Origin: Alphaproteobacteria bacterium
GTDB lineage: Bacteria; Pseudomonadota; Alphaproteobacteria; Micavibrionales; Micavibrionaceae
Length of the DNA: 64,000 bases
NCBI GenBank assembly: GCA_003245575.1
Contig: QKCR01000022.1
Coordinates: 27,543-91,542 of the forward strand
Direction: 5' to 3'
Below the pieces are notes generated by a model. The model did not search any database. It was not told the origin of the DNA and saw only the letters and a program-made list of their open reading frames with translations. This document shows, piece by piece, positions 18,191-25,395 of this stretch. Made by a program: the position numbers and the translations under genes. Numbering within the stretch: the stretch's first letter is position 1; each line of letters begins with the position of its first letter.

Positions 18191-18216
18191 TAAAAATTGC
18201 GCGGGGCGCATTTTTA
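18191..18216. terminator. Terminator-like hairpin between orphan gene and tRNA-Val
   Basis: TAAAAAT-TGCGC / GCGCA-TTTTTA forms a hairpin with a GGG loop and an A/T-rich base, with one unpaired T. It could act in either direction. No gene clearly ends here, so its role is uncertain. Confidence 0.45.
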
Positions 18217-18321
18217 TCCTTCGCTGAAAGCTCAGGACCACCTCGCGCCGCTCGGCGTCCAAAACGCTTGATGTCGCGTTTTGTCGAACCAACCGATTCT
18301 CTCCGTATGTCCCAATTTACC

Positions 18322-18352
18322 AAAAAAGCCATCCTTGCGGATGGCCTTTTTT
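18322..18352 (-). terminator. Terminator of tRNA-Val
   Basis: GCCATCC (18328-18334) / GGATGGC (18339-18345) with a TTGC loop, flanked by an A-run on the left and a T-run on the right. On the minus strand it directly follows the tRNA and ends in a run of T residues. Confidence 0.75.
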
Positions 18353-18358
18353 AATAAA

Positions 18359-18435
18359 TGGTGGGCAATACTGGATTCGAACCAGTGACCTCTACCATGT
18401 CAAGATAGCGCTCTAACCAACTGAGCTAATTGCCC
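18359..18435 (-). tRNA. tRNA-Val (GAC)
   Basis: Full cloverleaf on the minus strand: acceptor GGGCAAT / ATTGCCC, D-arm GCTC...GAGC, anticodon stem CTATC / GGTAG around loop TTGACAT (anticodon GAC), and T-arm ACTGG-TTCGAAT-CCAGT. The discriminator A is at 18362 and an encoded CCA at 18361-18359. Reads GUC and GUU valine codons. Confidence 0.97.
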
Positions 18436-18453
18436 TTCACTCATCGTTCTTTC

Positions 18454-18523
18454 CTTTTGGACGGTGTCGCTGCGTTCCTCACCTAGGTTTTCTAGGTTTC
18501 GTCACTGGCTTCTGGTCCAAAAG
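18454..18523. repeat. Nested inverted-repeat element upstream of tRNA-Val
   Basis: Outer arms CTTTTGGAC (18454-18462) and GTCCAAAAG (18515-18523) enclose an inner palindrome ACCTAG (18481-18486) / CTAGGT (18492-18497). Such compact nested palindromes resemble REP-like or palindromic mobile repeats. I found no second copy in this window. The unit occupies the space where the tRNA promoter or leader should be. Confidence 0.45.
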
Positions 18524-18588
18524 TAAATAACTTCGACTGATTTTCATCAGGGGGTGGTTTTAGCGGGATTTTTTACCGAAATCAAGTC

Positions 18589-18978
18589 TTATTCTGAAGT
18601 TTTTGTCTCGGCCGGATTTCCTACGATTTCCGTCACTTGGGCGACCAGATCGTTTAGATGGAATGGCTTGGATAACACGCGGGTATTGTTGTTGTTCTGT
18701 GCGCCTTTATCCATGGCTACGGCTGAAAATCCTGTGATAAAAAGGACTTTCATATTCGGGTGCATGCGGTTGGCTTTTTGGGAGAGTTCGATTCCGTCCA
18801 TGCCGGGCATGACAATGTCCGCTAATAAGAGGTCGATTGTATCCCCGATGGCTTCTACGGCATAGAATGCAGCCAAGCCGTCTGCGCAGCTCGTGACGTG
18901 GTGTCCAGCTTTCTCGAGCGCCATCGTTAAGAATTGGCGCATCGACGAGTCATCTTCTGCAATTAATATGTGAGCCAT
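18589..18978 (-). CDS. cpdR: CpdR-like single-domain response regulator
   Basis: A 129-residue stand-alone receiver domain. Acidic residues E8, D9 and D10 (ILIAEDD), phospho-acceptor D54 (LLADIVMPGMDG), T82 and K104 (SKPFHLNDL) are all present, so phosphorylation should be possible. The sequence MAHILIAEDDSSMRQFLTMA followed by LEKAGHHVTSCADG closely resembles CpdR, which in Caulobacter recruits ClpXP to the pole and is controlled through ChpT. This fits the CtrA box seen in the pilin promoter. It is 8 nt after the glycosyltransferase gene on the same strand, so probably its operon partner. Confidence 0.85.
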   Translation of the reverse strand: MAHILIAEDDSSMRQFLTMALEKAGHHVTSCADGLAAFYAVEAIGDTIDLLLADIVMPGMDGIELSQKANRMHPNMKVLFITGFSAVAMDKGAQNNNNTRVLSKPFHLNDLVAQVTEIVGNPAETKTSE

Positions 18979-18986
18979 GGGCCTTT

Positions 18987-20033
18987 TTACACAAGACTCG
19001 GATCAAAGGCCAAGAACTGTTTTGCAGCTTTCCCCCACGAATATTGCTCTCTAGCCTTTTTGCTACGCTCTTCACGTGTGGATTGATCGCCTACACAATC
19101 TGCGGCTTGGAGGATAGCTGCTCTGAAATCTTTGTCATAACTTCCAAATTGCGGATCTGTCAGAACCGATTTGGCGGCATAAGAGTCGAGGGCTGCGACA
19201 GGGATACCCGAGATCAGAGCTTCGACTTGTACGATGCCGAATGTATCAAACTCACTCGGGAAAGCGAAGACATCTGCTGATCTGAAATATTCTCCCAATT
19301 CTTCTTTTTCCCGACGGCCCAAGAACACAACATCCGGATATTTCTTTTTGAGGGCTTCCAAATATGGGCCGTCCCCAATCACGACTTTTGTGCCTTCGCA
19401 TTCGGTAGACAAAAATACGTCATAATTTTTTTCTTGTGAAACGCGTCCGACGCTCAGGATGATCGGGCGAGGAAGTCCTTCAAATTTTGTGGCAGGGCCG
19501 GTGTGAAAAAATTCAGCCTTAGCACCACGGGTCATCGGCAGAAACGGGCCTTTAAATCCGTGTGAGACCAGTTCTTCTTCCAATGCTTTGGAGGCTACGA
19601 AGATACCACTTGAGGCTTCGTGAAAATTTCTTAAAACATCGAATGACTTTTTTGATAGGACATTGGCAAGTGCATTAAAACGGCCTCCGAGTTTTGCAAC
19701 AAAGAAATCTGCAAAGTTTGAGTGAAAGCAAGTCGAGAATTTTATGCCGCGTTTCAAACAAATATTTCGGGCTGACCAACCGATTGGGCCTTCCACAGCA
19801 ATATGCACGCGGTCCGGCTCAAAACTGTCGAGTGTTTCTTCAATTGTTCTTCCTGGGAAGAGGGCCAGTTCGACATCGTGATTGATCGGCGGGGTGCGAT
19901 AGGGGAAGTCGCGCGGGCCTATAATTTTAACTGTATGTCCTAATGCTTCAATTTCTGGAATAATGTTTTGATATGTTCTGACAACTCCATTGAGTTGAGG
20001 TTCCCATGCGTCGGAAATAATCAGGATTTTCAT
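18987..20033 (-). CDS. GT4-family glycosyltransferase
   Basis: A 348-residue GT-B glycosyltransferase. The N-terminal domain begins KILIISDAWEPQLNGVVRTY, typical of the subgroup that includes mannosyl- and sulfoquinovosyl-type transferases. The C-terminal donor-binding half has LSVGRVSQEKNYDVFL, VVIGDGPYLEALKKKYPDVV, FLGRREKEELGEYF and the E-x7-E-like FPSEFDTFGIVQVEAL. The substrate cannot be told from sequence; a role in glycolipid or envelope polysaccharide synthesis is likely. It is divergent from the secreted protein gene at 20097, with 63 bp between them, and leads the operon that ends with cpdR. Confidence 0.88.
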   Translation of the reverse strand: MKILIISDAWEPQLNGVVRTYQNIIPEIEALGHTVKIIGPRDFPYRTPPINHDVELALFPGRTIEETLDSFEPDRVHIAVEGPIGWSARNICLKRGIKFSTCFHSNFADFFVAKLGGRFNALANVLSKKSFDVLRNFHEASSGIFVASKALEEELVSHGFKGPFLPMTRGAKAEFFHTGPATKFEGLPRPIILSVGRVSQEKNYDVFLSTECEGTKVVIGDGPYLEALKKKYPDVVFLGRREKEELGEYFRSADVFAFPSEFDTFGIVQVEALISGIPVAALDSYAAKSVLTDPQFGSYDKDFRAAILQAADCVGDQSTREERSKKAREQYSWGKAAKQFLAFDPSLV

Positions 20034-20096
20034 GTGGTCGTCTGCTCTCTGTTCAGGTATTCTCTAAGTTATCTGAGGGATATAAGAAGGTTTTTA

Positions 20097-21467
20097 ATGG
20101 TCGTGCAAGATAAATTTTTCAGAACATCTATGGTGAGCAGTGTTTTTGCGCTGTTGCTCGGTGTGTCGCCCATCGCTATAGCGCAAGACGGTTCCGCTTC
20201 GCCTCAGGCTAGTGAGGATGTTTGTCAAATTGTTTATGAGGGGATTGTCCCGATGCGGACGCCGAATTTCGATCAGGCGGCTGTGTGGAAGCGAACTTTT
20301 GGTGTGCTGGGAGTTGATATTCCGCGCGCCCTGATGAAAGTTGCCGATGAAGGGGTGATTTTTGTCGGTGAGGGGCAGCCCTTTTTGAAAGATGAGGGAT
20401 TGCAGCCTGTCGAGATCGAGATGGGGCGTATCAGCAAGGACGGAAAAATTTTGACACAGGCTTATGTTCCTGTTGACGGGTTGGTGTCGGTGATTGATGG
20501 CGTTTTGCAAAAGACACGCGTTGTGACACTCGCACATCTCAATCGGAACAAGAAAGATTTTATCGGCTTATTTTATCTTGACGGCAAGGGAGACAAACGT
20601 GAAGAGCAACTGGTCTCTGATCCGGATCGTCACTTGAAGCCTGTTTCTTTTGTGCCGTTGTCGAATGGTGTGAAAATTGTTCTGGCTGAAATGCAGGATA
20701 TTAAAACAACACAAAAAGATTTGACATCGACCGGTGTTGTGTGGATTGAAGCTAACGGCAAAGTGCGCACTATAAAAGAGTATCTTCCCGGCATACAGAC
20801 TAACCCATCCTCTGTTTCAAAAGGCAGTGACGGGTCATTGATTGTAACAGGCCGCGTGACTGCCGAGAAAGGCAATGAGGCAGGCTGGTTGTTGAAGATC
20901 GGTACTGACGGAAATCTTATTTTCCAACGGGCATTTTCTCGGGGGCTTGATGCGACCTTAAGGCAAGGGCGCGTGTTGAAAGACGGTAGTGTGATTGCGA
21001 TCGGTGATGCTATTCCCGCGGGAGAAGGTGATAAGGCGGCTTGGGTTATCAAGACTGATGCTTTGGGAAATCCTGTATGGCAAAAATTCCTGACCGGAAA
21101 ATACGGGTACACGGCTGTTGATATGCTGGTTATGGATGATGGTCGTATTCAAACGTTATGGGCGGCGGCTCCGACATCGTTCGGCGGGCGTCGCTTTGCC
21201 CGTTTGGTTACGTTGTCTCCTGAGGGGACGCTTCTTTCGGATGAATCATTTATGGAAGGGTCGAATACAATCCCGTTCCGACTGGATGAGGATGCGCGGC
21301 AGCGATTTGTCTTAGGGATTGCGGAGACAGGGTTCGCAGAAGAGCAAAAGAGCGGGCGCGATCAATATATCACCTATGATAACTGGATAATGGCGATGCC
21401 GAAGCTCCCTGATTATCATAATCCTTGCGCTGCGTCGAAGCCTAAGCTATTGGATGATCTTCCCTGA
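20097..21467 (+). CDS. Secreted beta-propeller-like protein of unknown function
   Basis: A 456-residue protein starting at ATG 20097, preceded by AAGAAGG. The open frame runs further upstream to 19968, but that part overlaps the divergent glycosyltransferase and would precede the signal peptide. The signal peptide (SSVFALLLGVSPIAIA) should be cut before QDGSAS. The mature part has repeating strands of the kind GNLIFQRAFSRGLDATLRQG, GWLLKIGTDG and AWVIKTDALGNPVWQKFLTG, which look like blades of a beta-propeller or delta-60-like repeat. No catalytic motif is visible. It ends 18 nt before the rluD start codon, so the two may be co-transcribed. Confidence 0.75.
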   Translation: MVVQDKFFRTSMVSSVFALLLGVSPIAIAQDGSASPQASEDVCQIVYEGIVPMRTPNFDQAAVWKRTFGVLGVDIPRALMKVADEGVIFVGEGQPFLKDEGLQPVEIEMGRISKDGKILTQAYVPVDGLVSVIDGVLQKTRVVTLAHLNRNKKDFIGLFYLDGKGDKREEQLVSDPDRHLKPVSFVPLSNGVKIVLAEMQDIKTTQKDLTSTGVVWIEANGKVRTIKEYLPGIQTNPSSVSKGSDGSLIVTGRVTAEKGNEAGWLLKIGTDGNLIFQRAFSRGLDATLRQGRVLKDGSVIAIGDAIPAGEGDKAAWVIKTDALGNPVWQKFLTGKYGYTAVDMLVMDDGRIQTLWAAAPTSFGGRRFARLVTLSPEGTLLSDESFMEGSNTIPFRLDEDARQRFVLGIAETGFAEEQKSGRDQYITYDNWIMAMPKLPDYHNPCAASKPKLLDDLP

Positions 21468-21485
21468 TTGAACTTTGGAAGAAAC

Positions 21486-22490
21486 ATGACCACATCACCT
21501 GAACAGGATGAGATTCAAACTGACACGCTGCATGCCATTATCGGCTTTGCCGAGGACGGGTTGCGTCTGGATAAGGCGGTTGCCACTTTGTTGCCTGATT
21601 TCTCGCGGACACGGTTACAGAATTTGATCGATGCGGGAGAGTGTCTGATTGACGGCGTAACCTGCACAACACCGTCCAGAAAGGTGAAAGCAGGCGAGAC
21701 GATTGTCTTGTCCTTACCGCCTTTGGAAGATGCATTGCCCACGCCTGAGGACATACCGCTCGAGATCTTGTTTGAAGATGAGGACATCATTGTTCTCAAC
21801 AAGCCTGTCGGGATGGTGGTGCATCCTGCGGTCGGTCATGGGACGGGGACTCTGGTCAATGCTTTGTTATTTCATTGTGGTGATAGTCTGTCGGGCATTA
21901 ACGGTGTGAAGCGTCCGGGGATTGTACATCGTCTGGACAAGGATACATCGGGGCTTATGATGGTTGCCAAGAATGATTTTGCGCATCACCATTTATCTGA
22001 ACAGTTACAGGACAGGTCACTGTCACGCGTGTATCATGCGCTGGTGTATGGTGTACCGTTTCCGCATCGCGGACGGGTTGAGACATTGATCGGGCGACAC
22101 CCGAGTAATCGCTTGAAGATGGCGGTTGTAAAAGGGAACGGCAAAGAGGCCGCGACCAACTTTATGGTGTTGGAAAATTATAATGAGGCTTTGTCACTTG
22201 TGGAGTGTCGCCTTGAGACAGGGCGGACACACCAGATCAGGGTTCATATGCAACATCTCGGGTTCCCTTTAATCGGGGATGAGTTGTACGGGGCGCAATC
22301 TACAAAAGCCAAATCTATCTTAAAACGCGGCGGGTTTGATGATGGGGTGATCGGCAATGTTATGGCGTTCCCGCGACAGGCGTTACATGCTGCTGAAATT
22401 TCCTTTATTCATCCCCGTACAGAGGAAGAAATGCATTTTACGTGCGAGAGACCTGCGGATTTGCAACGTCTTTGCGATATGTTGACATAA
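21486..22490 (+). CDS. rluD: 23S rRNA pseudouridine synthase, RluD type
   Basis: A 334-residue pseudouridine synthase. It has an N-terminal S4 RNA-binding domain (LRLDKAVATLLPDFSRTRLQ, LIDAGECLIDG) and a RluA-family catalytic domain with the diagnostic GIVHRLDKDTSGLMMVAKND, whose aspartate is the nucleophile, plus RTHQIRVHMQHLGFPLIGDE. This order and length match RluD, which modifies helix 69 of 23S rRNA; RluC is less likely from the sequence. ATG 21486 is chosen over TTG 21468. In many alphaproteobacteria rpoH follows rluD; here an unknown membrane protein does. Confidence 0.9.
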   Translation: MTTSPEQDEIQTDTLHAIIGFAEDGLRLDKAVATLLPDFSRTRLQNLIDAGECLIDGVTCTTPSRKVKAGETIVLSLPPLEDALPTPEDIPLEILFEDEDIIVLNKPVGMVVHPAVGHGTGTLVNALLFHCGDSLSGINGVKRPGIVHRLDKDTSGLMMVAKNDFAHHHLSEQLQDRSLSRVYHALVYGVPFPHRGRVETLIGRHPSNRLKMAVVKGNGKEAATNFMVLENYNEALSLVECRLETGRTHQIRVHMQHLGFPLIGDELYGAQSTKAKSILKRGGFDDGVIGNVMAFPRQALHAAEISFIHPRTEEEMHFTCERPADLQRLCDMLT

Positions 22491-22533
22491 TGTTTTTCTC
22501 GCGTTATGAACAGATTGAAAAGAGAGGTTTATA

Positions 22534-23142
22534 ATGCGTGAAGCCAGTTCCAGCCCTGAAGTTTTATATTCTAATGCATTGTTAAGGCAAGGTCTGTTGA
22601 TTGCCCATAGTGGTATCTGCTTGAATGCGGCTCTTCCGGAGTTGTTTCGTGGGCGTGCGATTGGTGAGCCGATGGATATGCGACAAATGGATGATGAGCA
22701 GCTTCAATCCTATCGGCATATTTGTAAGATCAACCTTGATAGTCGGAATCCGGGCTCCCTTGCAAAATACGAGAAGGATTCCCGTCAATTCGCGAAATTG
22801 AGTAAATTTATGGCGGGATGTGCTTTGGCTTTTTGTGCTGCGGCGTATCAGCATTCGTCAGATATTGATGCGGCCCAACAGAATGGTGGCGTCGAGAGCC
22901 AGCAAACGATCAGCAAATCGGAGGTCGCCCTTATGAGCGCTCAAGGCGGGGGATTTTTGACACTGCTTTTTGCAGGTGTATTCGCCGGGTTCTCGCGATT
23001 TCATCGGAATGTGGCGCAGAATTTCACGAATAGTTCCTATATCTATAAATCGAATCAGGATGCCGTTGAGCATGAAATAGAAAAGCGTTTAGCGCGTTAT
23101 CATGGAATGAGTTTTGCTGAATATCGCGGTCTCTTCTACTAG
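22534..23142 (+). CDS. Hypothetical membrane protein with two TM segments
   Basis: A 202-residue protein that I do not recognise. Two hydrophobic segments stand out, near residues 90-108 (KFMAGCALAFCAAAY) and near 145-162 (GFLTLLFAGVFAGFSRF). They flank a polar Gln/Ser-rich linker. The C-terminus is charged (EHEIEKRLARYHGMSFAEYR). GAGAGG lies upstream of ATG 22534 at a good distance. It follows rluD by 43 nt in the same direction. Its stop codon lies inside the first copy of a 13-bp tandem repeat. Confidence 0.65.
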   Translation: MREASSSPEVLYSNALLRQGLLIAHSGICLNAALPELFRGRAIGEPMDMRQMDDEQLQSYRHICKINLDSRNPGSLAKYEKDSRQFAKLSKFMAGCALAFCAAAYQHSSDIDAAQQNGGVESQQTISKSEVALMSAQGGGFLTLLFAGVFAGFSRFHRNVAQNFTNSSYIYKSNQDAVEHEIEKRLARYHGMSFAEYRGLFY

Positions 23143-23175
23143 AGATACATACTAGAGATACATACTAGAGATACA
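23138..23175. repeat. Three tandem copies of a 13-bp repeat
   Basis: ACTAGAGATACAT occurs at 23138-23150 and 23151-23163, then a 12-base copy at 23164-23175. The TAG stop of the preceding gene is in the first copy, and each copy supplies a further TAG. It looks like a slippage-generated minisatellite. Confidence 0.9.
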
Positions 23176-23179
23176 AGGG

Positions 23180-23452
23180 TTACTGCGGGCACGCTTTGGA
23201 CATTTTATCCAGTAACATGACCATAGCTTGTCCGCCGTTTTCTGCTTGTGCTTTGGTTGCACCGTTTTTCTTTAGGGAGATAGCAAGTTGTGATTTCACA
23301 AAATCAAGCGTAAGAGTTGCTACAACTTTCATGCCAGTGATGTCAGAGCAGGAGCGGGTATCTTTCATAGCTGCGTCGAATACTTGAAAATAGGATGTGA
23401 CTGTCTTTGCGGTATCACCCTGAGTATCTTTTCGTACGAAGACTATATAGCC
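23180..23452 (-). pseudogene. 5'-truncated remnant of a small secreted-protein gene
   Basis: An open frame from 23452 down to TAA/TGA at 23180 reads as a plausible protein (GYIVFVRKDTQGDTAKTV, SYFQVFDAAMKDTRSCSD, then ATLTLDFVKSQLAISL), but it has no start codon at the upstream end; a stop precedes it at 23453-23455. The only ATG is internal, at 23368 (62 codons). The C-terminal NGATKAQAENGGQ...SKACPQ resembles NGGLTKEQATKAA...ALECAK of the small lipoprotein at 23920-24261. I infer a related gene that has lost its signal peptide and start, but an intact short gene from 23368 remains possible. Confidence 0.5.
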
Positions 23453-23477
23453 CTAATAAAATTATGTCAAATAATTT

Positions 23478-23504
23478 AAGAGAGGGATATGATTACCCTC
23501 TCTT
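23478..23504 (-). terminator. Terminator-like hairpin after the Cys-rich gene
   Basis: AAGAGAGGG (23478-23486) / CCCTCTCTT (23496-23504) with a 9-nt loop, 35 nt downstream of the stop of the minus-strand gene at 23540-23755. The T-run is weak. The stem sequence is almost the same as that of the terminator at 23865-23891. Confidence 0.55.
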
Positions 23505-23539
23505 TATAGATTTCCGCCGTTTATATCAGATTTAGAGTT

Positions 23540-23755
23540 TTAACAGCAATAGCAAGCTCTGGAGTTGTCGCAGGGGCGGGCTGTTTGCTGTTGAGGGTGA
23601 GGCTTAGGAAGTCGGTCAGGCGTCTCTGATGGTTCGTCTATGTTCAGGAGAGCCTTGGCGGCAAATTCAGATGTGATGCGCGCGCCTTCGCTCATGCCTG
23701 GGTCTTCGCAGCCGATGCAGGTTAATTCAGGCGAATGGTTTGGTTTTGTGGTCAT
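23540..23755 (-). CDS. Iron-box-controlled small Cys-rich protein
   Basis: A 71-residue protein with six cysteines: C13 and C16 in TCIGCEDPG, and C62, C68, C70 and C71 in the C-terminal CDNSRACYCC. No signal peptide or membrane segment. The pattern could bind a metal or an Fe-S cluster, but it does not match bacterioferritin-associated ferredoxin or HemP, and I cannot name a family. AGAGGG lies 5 nt before ATG 23755. The promoter (23795-23823) overlaps a Fur-type operator and a second operator lies behind it, so iron-dependent repression is likely. A hairpin terminator follows the gene. Evidence that it is real: Shine-Dalgarno, promoter and terminator. Confidence 0.72.
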   Translation of the reverse strand: MTTKPNHSPELTCIGCEDPGMSEGARITSEFAAKALLNIDEPSETPDRLPKPHPQQQTARPCDNSRACYCC

Positions 23756-23794
23756 TTTTCCCTCTTGAATGGTTGTGTGATACTCAATGAGGGG

Positions 23795-23823
23795 ATCATT
23801 GTTCAGATGAGAATGATTGTCAA
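23795..23823 (-). promoter_or_regulatory. Promoter of the Cys-rich gene
   Basis: On the minus strand a perfect -35 TTGACA (23823-23818) is followed after 17 nt by AATGAT (23800-23795). The Fur-like box at 23808-23822 covers the -35 and most of the spacer. Confidence 0.6.
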
Positions 23824-23845
23824 TTGCAATTAAGAACGATTCTCA
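23808..23845. promoter_or_regulatory. Two tandem Fur-type operators
   Basis: Two 7-1-7 inverted repeats of the type TGANAAT-N-ATTNTCA: TGAGAAT-G-ATTGTCA at 23808-23822 (full match) and TAAGAAC-G-ATTCTCA at 23831-23845 (two mismatches). Centres are 23 bp apart, about two helical turns. Fur or a related regulator binding here would block the minus-strand promoter. Confidence 0.7.
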
Positions 23846-23864
23846 ATTATTTTAGAATTCGGAC

Positions 23865-23891
23865 AAAAAAAGAGAGGGATTGGCCCTCTCC
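23865..23891 (-). terminator. Terminator of the small lipoprotein gene
   Basis: On the minus strand GAGAGGG (23890-23884), loop CCAAT, CCCTCTC (23878-23872), then seven T residues (23871-23865). It lies about 30 nt after the stop of the gene at 23920-24261. Confidence 0.9.
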
Positions 23892-23919
23892 AGTTATTTT
23901 TTATCTATTTTTATATCTC

Positions 23920-24261
23920 TTATTTCGCGCATTCCAGAGCGGCACCTTTTATGGCTTTGATAAGCCCGTGAGCCGCTTTTGTTGCTTGTTCTTTAGTAAG
24001 GCCGCCGTTATTTGGGTTATCAGCCATAAGCTCCGCCAAGTTTTCATTTACTTTAGGAGAAATGTTAAACAGGCTTGCCAATTCGGTGACTTCTTTACAA
24101 TCTGTAATGTGCTGCCCCAGACGTTTGTCTGAAGAAGACAGGGTTACGTAGTTTCCGTTCACTTCGTATGAGAAAGTAGGGGGGGCTTCTTCTACATTCT
24201 TAAAGGATGCACAGGCTGCAAGGCTAAGGCTTAGTGCTGTTGCAGATAATGTCTTAAACAT
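23920..24261 (-). CDS. Small lipoprotein of unknown function
   Basis: A 113-residue protein with a short signal peptide and lipobox SLAAC (C17), so it is probably lipid-anchored. The mature part contains two further cysteines (ITDCKEVTELA and the C-terminal ALECAK), which may pair. I do not recognise a family. A purine-rich GAAGAGAGAA precedes ATG 24261, and a strong terminator follows. Its C-terminal half resembles the truncated remnant at 23180-23452, so the two probably derive from a duplication. Confidence 0.7.
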   Translation of the reverse strand: MFKTLSATALSLSLAACASFKNVEEAPPTFSYEVNGNYVTLSSSDKRLGQHITDCKEVTELASLFNISPKVNENLAELMADNPNNGGLTKEQATKAAHGLIKAIKGAALECAK

Positions 24262-24423
24262 GTCAATTCTCTCTTCGCTAATGATTTCAGGGACAGTATC
24301 ATAGAAAAAAGTAATATGTCAAATATTTTTCATTGTTTTTTTCAGTAAAATACTGGCTTTTTGCCTGAACTCTTCGCATACTTGAGGTAAGTCCTCTTTT
24401 CGATTCCATTTCCGGAGATATTT

Positions 24424-25395
24424 ATGGCCAAATCAGTTGCGTTGCTTGTGGGCGGGTGGTCCGCCGAACGGGAAGTTTCCCTTGAAAAAGGGAAGTTGGT
24501 TGAACAAGCATTGCGTGATGGTGGGTATGATGTGCGTGTGATTGATGTGCGCAAAAATCTCCCTGCTTTGGTCGAGGCTTTAACCCCACGTCCTGATGCT
24601 ATCTTTAACAATTTGCACGGTCGCGGCGGTGAAGACGGAATTATTCAAGGTGTGCTCGAGATGCTTGGCATTCCTTATACCCATTCGGGATTGATGGCGT
24701 CTGCTATCGGAATGAACAAGGAAATGTCGCGCGTTGTGGCGGCGTCTGTTGGCGTGCCTGTTGCTAAGGGATGTGTTGCGAAAGTTTCGGATATTTTGGC
24801 GGGGACTGTGATGCCTGCGCCTTATGTCGTGAAGCCAGTTCAGGAAGGTTCGAGTGTCGGGGTCAAGATTGTTCGGGAACAGAGTAATTCCGCGCCGATT
24901 GATTTTCCCGAATGGCATTTCGGTGATGAAGCGTTGGTCGAGCAATATATTCCCGGAAAAGAATTGACTGTGGCCGTACTTGACGGGAAGGCTCAGGCCG
25001 TTACTGAAATTATCGCGCAAGGCGGCTTCTTTGATTATGACGCCAAATATAAGGATCAGCGCACGGAATTGGTCTTGCCTGCAAAAATTCCCGAGGATGT
25101 TTATAATAAGGCCTTGGAATATGCCGAATCCGTGTATAAAGTGTGCGGCTGTCAGGGGTTGGCCCGCTGTGATTTCCGGTTTGATGATACTAAAGGTGTT
25201 TCCGGCCTTTGCTTTCTGGAGATCAATACACAGCCGGGACTTACGCCCCAGTCAATTGGACCATCTCAGGTCGTCTATAATGGAACTTCATTCACCGAGC
25301 TTTGTGCTCACTTGGTAGAAACTGCAAAATGTCTCGATCCGGTACCCGCCGAAATTCCATCCTCAACCGACGCGCCGGACAAAAAGCGCGCGTAA
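24424..25395 (+). CDS. ddl: D-alanine--D-alanine ligase
   Basis: A 323-residue ATP-grasp enzyme that joins two D-alanines for peptidoglycan precursor synthesis. Visible landmarks: N-terminal VALLVGGWSAEREVSLEKGK, YTHSGLMASAIGMNKEMS, PYVVKPVQEGSSVGVKIV, the EQYIPGKELTVAVL strand, and the C-terminal metal- and D-Ala-binding FLEINTQPGLTPQSIGPSQ, all with the usual key residues. Length is close to DdlB (about 306), with a short C-terminal extension. That extension overlaps the start of ftsQ by 67 nt, so translation is coupled within the ddl-ftsQ-ftsA division cluster. Confidence 0.95.
   Translation: MAKSVALLVGGWSAEREVSLEKGKLVEQALRDGGYDVRVIDVRKNLPALVEALTPRPDAIFNNLHGRGGEDGIIQGVLEMLGIPYTHSGLMASAIGMNKEMSRVVAASVGVPVAKGCVAKVSDILAGTVMPAPYVVKPVQEGSSVGVKIVREQSNSAPIDFPEWHFGDEALVEQYIPGKELTVAVLDGKAQAVTEIIAQGGFFDYDAKYKDQRTELVLPAKIPEDVYNKALEYAESVYKVCGCQGLARCDFRFDDTKGVSGLCFLEINTQPGLTPQSIGPSQVVYNGTSFTELCAHLVETAKCLDPVPAEIPSSTDAPDKKRA

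Noticed and set aside
18157-18354. Short open frames on both strands between the AT-rich gene and tRNA-Val
   Set aside because: They run through two hairpins and the tRNA terminator, lack ribosome binding sites, and have Arg/Pro-rich, family-free sequence. They could be debris of an old insertion but cannot be supported as genes.
17539-18523. A complete genomic island or prophage at tRNA-Val
   Set aside because: No integrase, transposase or phage gene is present and the direct repeats are only 12 bp and 188 bp apart; at best it is a remnant.
19968-20096. Upstream extension of the secreted protein gene
   Set aside because: It overlaps the divergent glycosyltransferase and would put 43 residues in front of a normal signal peptide; ATG 20097 has a good Shine-Dalgarno.
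23540-23755. Bacterioferritin-associated ferredoxin (bfd) as the call for the Cys-rich gene
   Set aside because: Regulation fits, but the cysteine spacing and the rest of the sequence do not match Bfd.
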